Origin: Sphingobium wenxiniae
GTDB lineage: Bacteria; Pseudomonadota; Alphaproteobacteria; Sphingomonadales; Sphingomonadaceae
Assembly: GCF_007830065.1 (NCBI RefSeq)
Contig: NZ_VLKK01000001.1
Span: forward strand, 248,001 to 312,000
Reading direction: 5' to 3'
DNA: 64,000 nt
Shown: in pieces, positions 60,885-64,000 of the stretch
Position numbering within the stretch: the first letter of the stretch is position 1
Layout of the letters: every line of letters begins with the position of its first letter
Notes under the pieces: generated by a model
Told to the model about the DNA's origin: nothing
Database searches by the model: none
What the model saw: the letters and a program-made list of their open reading frames with translations, nothing else
Program-made: the position numbers and the translations under genes

Positions 60885-62081
60885 TCAGGCGGCGGCGTCC
60901 TGTTGCATCGGAGCCATGCGCTGTTCCCGCTCGACCCAGTCGATCAGCAAGGTGAGGACACGGCGGAGCGCGGCGTCCTGTTCCTGTGCACGGGATTCAA
61001 GGCCGCCCAGCCGCTCCTCGATCAACGTGAAGCAACCCTTGAGCGCTTCGGGATCGACCGAAGGCACCATGGAGATATGCGCCTGAACCGCGCGGAGCGA
61101 CGATATTTCAGCGCGCAGTTCGGCGATTTCCTCCAGCAGGGCCGAAGGCAGAGAGTCGTCGGCGGGCGCATCGGGCACGGGAAGGGCTTCCGCGTGGCTG
61201 CTTTCCCGGGCAAGCTCGACCGGCTCCGCAACCCTGTCGAGCGCGGAGGGCGCGCGTGTTTCCGGTTCGGCCTCGTCGATGCCCATGTCGGCCAGCACCG
61301 CGTGCACGGCATCGCCGTCGATCTCGCCAAGCTGCTCGATCGCGCCCAGCAGCAGCAGGCGGCTGACCAGCGCGTTGACGCGGCGCGGCACGCCGTCCGT
61401 CGCGGCATAGATCGCGGCGAAGGCATCGGCGGTGAAATGCGGATTACCCGTCCAGCCGACCAGCGACAGGCGATGAAAGATATAGGGTTCGACCTCATTC
61501 GCCATCATCGGTTCCAGATGATGGGTAGCGATGACGCGCTGGCGAAGCTGTTCCAGTTCTGGCGACTTGAGCAGGTCGCGGAACTCCGGCTGGCCCAGCA
61601 GGAATATCTGGAGCAACGACTGCCCGCCAAGCTGGAAGTTGGAGAGCATCCGCAGTTCCTCGACCGCGGAAATAGGCAGGTTCTGCGCTTCGTCCACAAT
61701 CAGCAGCGAGCGGCGGCCCGCCCGCGCCTGCGCGTGGAGGAAGCCTTCGATCTGGCGCAATATCTGCGCCTTGGGCATTCCGTTGACCGCCAGACCAAAG
61801 CTCTGCGCGGCGAGGCGGAGCATGTCGTCGCCTTCCACCTGCGTCGACACGATCTTCACCGCCGTCAGCCGCGCCGGATCGATGGTGTTCATCAGATGGC
61901 CGACCAGCGTCGTCTTGCCCGCGCCGATGTCGCCTGTGATGACGATGAAGCCTTCACCTTGCGCCAGACCATAGCCCAGATAGGACAGCGCCTTGCGATG
62001 GGTCGCGCTTTCGAAATAGAAATGCGGGTCCGGCGTCAGCTGGAACGGTCGGCCCTGCAATCCATAGAACTGGTCGTACAT
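60885..62081 (-). CDS. XrtA-associated AAA ATPase (ExeA-like, TIGR03015 type)
   Basis: This 398-residue ATPase starts MYDQFYGLQGRPFQLTPDPHFYFES, the common opening of ExeA/GspA-like secretion ATPases and of the TIGR03015 set. Walker A is GDIGAGKTT (residues ~50-58), Walker B is LLIVDEAQNL (D130-E131), and the sensor region is in LFLLGQPEFRDLL. From about residue 285 to 390 the sequence turns acidic and coiled-coil-like (LPSALLEEIAELRAEISSLRAVQ), which may bind partners. It could energise assembly of the EPS export machine. It starts 44 bases after the outer-membrane protein gene. Confidence 0.93.
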   Translation of the reverse strand: MYDQFYGLQGRPFQLTPDPHFYFESATHRKALSYLGYGLAQGEGFIVITGDIGAGKTTLVGHLMNTIDPARLTAVKIVSTQVEGDDMLRLAAQSFGLAVNGMPKAQILRQIEGFLHAQARAGRRSLLIVDEAQNLPISAVEELRMLSNFQLGGQSLLQIFLLGQPEFRDLLKSPELEQLRQRVIATHHLEPMMANEVEPYIFHRLSLVGWTGNPHFTADAFAAIYAATDGVPRRVNALVSRLLLLGAIEQLGEIDGDAVHAVLADMGIDEAEPETRAPSALDRVAEPVELARESSHAEALPVPDAPADDSLPSALLEEIAELRAEISSLRAVQAHISMVPSVDPEALKGCFTLIEERLGGLESRAQEQDAALRRVLTLLIDWVEREQRMAPMQQDAAA

Positions 62082-62125
62082 CTTGTCGTCTCCATCCGGC
62101 CAGCCGCATTCTGGCCGGAAACCGT

Positions 62126-63739
62126 TTAAAAGCTGTAACGAAGGCCGATCTGCCCCATGGCTGCGATGACCGTGTCGAGATCGTCGGCCTTCGAACCGTC
62201 GATGCCAAGCGCCGCCGACGCCCGCAGACGACGGGAAATGATGCGGTCGTAGCTGGTGAACGCGCCCATGTTCAGCACGTCGGGCCGCCCGCCGCTGGAA
62301 TCGAAATAATTGACGTAGACGCTGCCCCCGATGCTGTCCCGCTCGCTCAGCGCATAATTGAGCGCGGCCTGGGCAAACCAGTTCTCATCCTTGGTGCCCC
62401 GGATATAGATCGTTTCGCCCGACGGCGTGATGAATTTGCGCTGCGAATAGCCGCCGCCGACACCAAGGCCCCAGGGGCCATGCTGCCGCGCATATTGCAT
62501 GGCGACGCCGCGATAGCGGAAATTGGCGTCCGTGATGCCCGAAAGCGCATCGTTGAAGCACTGCCCGCCGCCGGTCGGCGAAAAGGCGCAGCCCGTCAGG
62601 TCGCCGGTGAAGGGATTGCGCATCACGTTCAGGTTGGTGCGGGACAGGCCCGCCACGTCGGACGTTATCATCCGGCCGAAGCTGTCGATCCCGTCAAAGA
62701 CGACAACGGCGAAGGAACTGTCGCGCCCCTGCCATGTGAAGCTGCCCTGATAGGTCATGGAACCGTAGCGGCGGCCCACCCGCGCCTCCAGCGAAGTGCG
62801 TTGGCTTGGCCGCCACAGAACGCCGATATCCCACATGATGCCATCGAAATCATAGAGCAGCGCGCGGGGCGAACCCTTGTCCGTCACGAAGCGGCCGTTG
62901 GAAACGACCGGAATGCCATTCGTGTCCAGCAGCGGCGAACGCTGGCCGATGGTGATATTTTCATAGCCGATGCCCCCCACGATCGCGAGCGTCGGCGACA
63001 CCGGCAGCGTGGCGTCCAGCCTGCCCCATTTGTCCTCGAACCGCTGATCGAGCTGGCGCGCGTCCTCGCGGGTGTAACTGCCGCTCGCGACCAGGCCGAC
63101 CGGCAGCAGGACGCCCGGCCCGACGCCGACCGATCCGCTGAGCATGTGCGACCAGCTATCGTCGAACGATCCGCCGCGCGGCGCGCCGGGGAAATCCCTG
63201 TCGATATCGTCCTCCACCCGCGCATAGCCGAGGCGATAGGCGGCGGTAACGTCGAAAATGCCCAGCTTGTCGGCGTAGGTCGGGCCGACATAGCCCGCAT
63301 AGACCTGGCTGGTGAAACCGCTGCCGAAGGTCGACGCGCCGGAATAGCCGTCCGTCCGCGCGCGCGTGCCCAGCGCGCCCGCATCGATGGCCAGGCCGCG
63401 CGCGATATTGATCCGGCCGCTCACGATACCGCTGATGATGTCCTGATCGGCGAAATCGCCGCCCCAGCCGAAGAGATGGCTATACTGGACGTCGGCGACC
63501 GCCTCCACCCGACGGTTCTGGAATTGCGCGGTGACGCCCGCCGTGACGGTGGTATAGGTCAGGGCGTCGCCATCTCCCTTGATCGGGGCGAAGACGATCT
63601 GATCTATCCCCAGATAGGGCGTCACGTCGGTGCGCTGCCCGCCGCCCGACTGGGCCAGAGCAGGCGTCGCGCCGATAAGCGCGGCCGCCGCGCCGAAAGC
63701 GATCCATCGCCCGTGTCCTGCAAGAAGCCGGATGGTCAT
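62126..63739 (-). CDS. XrtA-associated outer-membrane barrel (TIGR03016 type)
   Basis: This 537-residue exported protein has a signal peptide (RLLAGHGRWIAFGAAAALIGATPALAQ) and a mature part of alternating beta strands ending in YSF, where a terminal Phe is typical of outer-membrane barrels. VTPYLGIDQIVFAPIKGDGDALTYTTV near the N-terminus and repeated aromatic girdle residues fit the TIGR03016 family found with exosortase A. It may be the outer-membrane channel or a surface partner for the EPS. Its ATG overlaps the autokinase stop (ATGA). It is not a Wza homologue by eye, so a channel role is only a guess. Confidence 0.9.
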   Translation of the reverse strand: MTIRLLAGHGRWIAFGAAAALIGATPALAQSGGGQRTDVTPYLGIDQIVFAPIKGDGDALTYTTVTAGVTAQFQNRRVEAVADVQYSHLFGWGGDFADQDIISGIVSGRINIARGLAIDAGALGTRARTDGYSGASTFGSGFTSQVYAGYVGPTYADKLGIFDVTAAYRLGYARVEDDIDRDFPGAPRGGSFDDSWSHMLSGSVGVGPGVLLPVGLVASGSYTREDARQLDQRFEDKWGRLDATLPVSPTLAIVGGIGYENITIGQRSPLLDTNGIPVVSNGRFVTDKGSPRALLYDFDGIMWDIGVLWRPSQRTSLEARVGRRYGSMTYQGSFTWQGRDSSFAVVVFDGIDSFGRMITSDVAGLSRTNLNVMRNPFTGDLTGCAFSPTGGGQCFNDALSGITDANFRYRGVAMQYARQHGPWGLGVGGGYSQRKFITPSGETIYIRGTKDENWFAQAALNYALSERDSIGGSVYVNYFDSSGGRPDVLNMGAFTSYDRIISRRLRASAALGIDGSKADDLDTVIAAMGQIGLRYSF

Positions 63740-64000
63740 GAACTACTGCCTTCCTTGGAATAATAGCCGCCAAAGCGGCGCGCACCCGCCGCGAAGCGGA
63801 CGCCATTGAGCAGAAGCCGCACCTGCGTGCCGCCCTTGAGCATGGCGGCGGCTTCGCGCAGGGCGCTTTCCGTGGTCTTGTCCGCCCGCACGACGAGCAG
63901 GGAGATCGCGGCATGCCCGGCCAGGACGGCCGCCGCCGACGCCGCCAGCAGGGGCGGCGAATCGAACAGGATGATACGATCGGGCCGCCCTTCGCTCAGA
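63736..64000 (-). CDS. XrtA-associated tyrosine autokinase, C-terminal part
   Basis: The last 88 residues of a BY-kinase-like protein run off the right edge. In frame they read LSEGRPDRIILFDSPPLLAAS, then LVVRADKTTESALREAAAMLKGGTQVRLLLNGVRF and a short end GGYYSKEGSSS. FDSPPLL is the Walker B' element of the CpsD/Wzc-type kinases, and RADKT..AL.EA is the following helix. The paired tyrosines close to the C-terminus may be the autophosphorylation cluster. It would control EPS chain length with a Wzc-type protein outside the window. Its stop overlaps the barrel gene start. Confidence 0.88.
   Translation of the reverse strand, partial: LSEGRPDRIILFDSPPLLAASAAAVLAGHAAISLLVVRADKTTESALREAAAMLKGGTQVRLLLNGVRFAAGARRFGGYYSKEGSSS

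Noticed and set aside
45742-64000. Entirely new multigene system in the right third of the window
   Set aside because: Most genes match the known exosortase A-associated EPS set, so only single parts (GT-C-like protein, cassette, AK motif) are kept as unusual.

Overview
The window is a gene-dense, high-GC piece of alphaproteobacterial chromosome, most likely from a sphingomonad (Sphingobium/Sphingomonas type). The reasons are a CtrA cell-cycle regulator with nearby GANTC sites, alphaproteobacterial families (DUF2093, DUF2849, DUF934, UPF0262, DUF1178, Bpt), a cobA-DUF2849-cysI-DUF934-cysH sulfur operon, and an exosortase A (XrtA) exopolysaccharide locus in sphingomonad style. No insertion sequence, prophage, CRISPR array or rRNA operon was seen. 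One tRNA gene (Arg, CCU) is present.

Layout. 1-5.7 kb: end of purU, a possible 29-residue membrane peptide, DUF2093 plus a long nitronate-monooxygenase-like flavoprotein, a glycosyltransferase, an alpha/beta hydrolase, and selO. 5.9-11.4 kb: astD, then a tight assimilatory sulfate-reduction operon (SUMT, DUF2849, sulfite reductase, DUF934, [4Fe-4S]-type APS/PAPS reductase). 11.5-17.3 kb: MAPEG protein, dnaB, UPF0262, a degenerate GH25 protein, cdd, dcd, a PPP phosphatase and ctrA. 17.5-20.9 kb: a LysR regulator divergent from pirin and wrbA, then an acyltransferase. 20.9-29.7 kb: pseudouridine synthase, arfB, free-Met sulfoxide reductase, a glycine-zipper surface protein, a TonB-like protein, a YqaA-type protein, lnt, metK with an upstream palindrome, and trmB. 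29.9-32.8 kb: a flippase, an AT-richer glycosyltransferase-like gene, and tRNA-Arg. 32.8-37.9 kb: DUF1178, nitrilase-family amidase, grxC, comF, a methyltransferase, a phosphodiesterase and a lipid kinase. 38.2-45.5 kb: glmU, gph, bpt, ilvA, a beta-hydroxyacid dehydrogenase and a secreted amidohydrolase.

45.7-64 kb is one long minus-strand region for extracellular polysaccharide: a GT-C-like membrane protein, an FkbM methyltransferase, a glycosyltransferase, a flippase, a zinc-ribbon methyltransferase, a GT2, an initiating sugar transferase, an amidotransferase of the asparagine-synthase type, an XrtA-EpsI fusion, and the XrtA-associated set (TIGR03087-type glycosyltransferase, FemAB-like protein, polysaccharide deacetylase, ExeA-like ATPase, outer-membrane barrel, tyrosine autokinase running off the right edge). 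Many of these genes overlap by four bases, so the proteins are probably made together and act in one pathway: priming on undecaprenyl phosphate, extension and modification, flipping, export, and exosortase processing of an unseen substrate.

No wholly new defence or mobile system is visible. The most notable signals are the five GANTC sites plus CtrA-like half sites upstream of ctrA, the 20-bp palindrome before metK, the Cys-rich tail of the nitronate-monooxygenase-like protein, the degenerate GH25 protein, a dispersed intergenic repeat family, and the GT-C/polymerase candidate at the edge of the XrtA locus.
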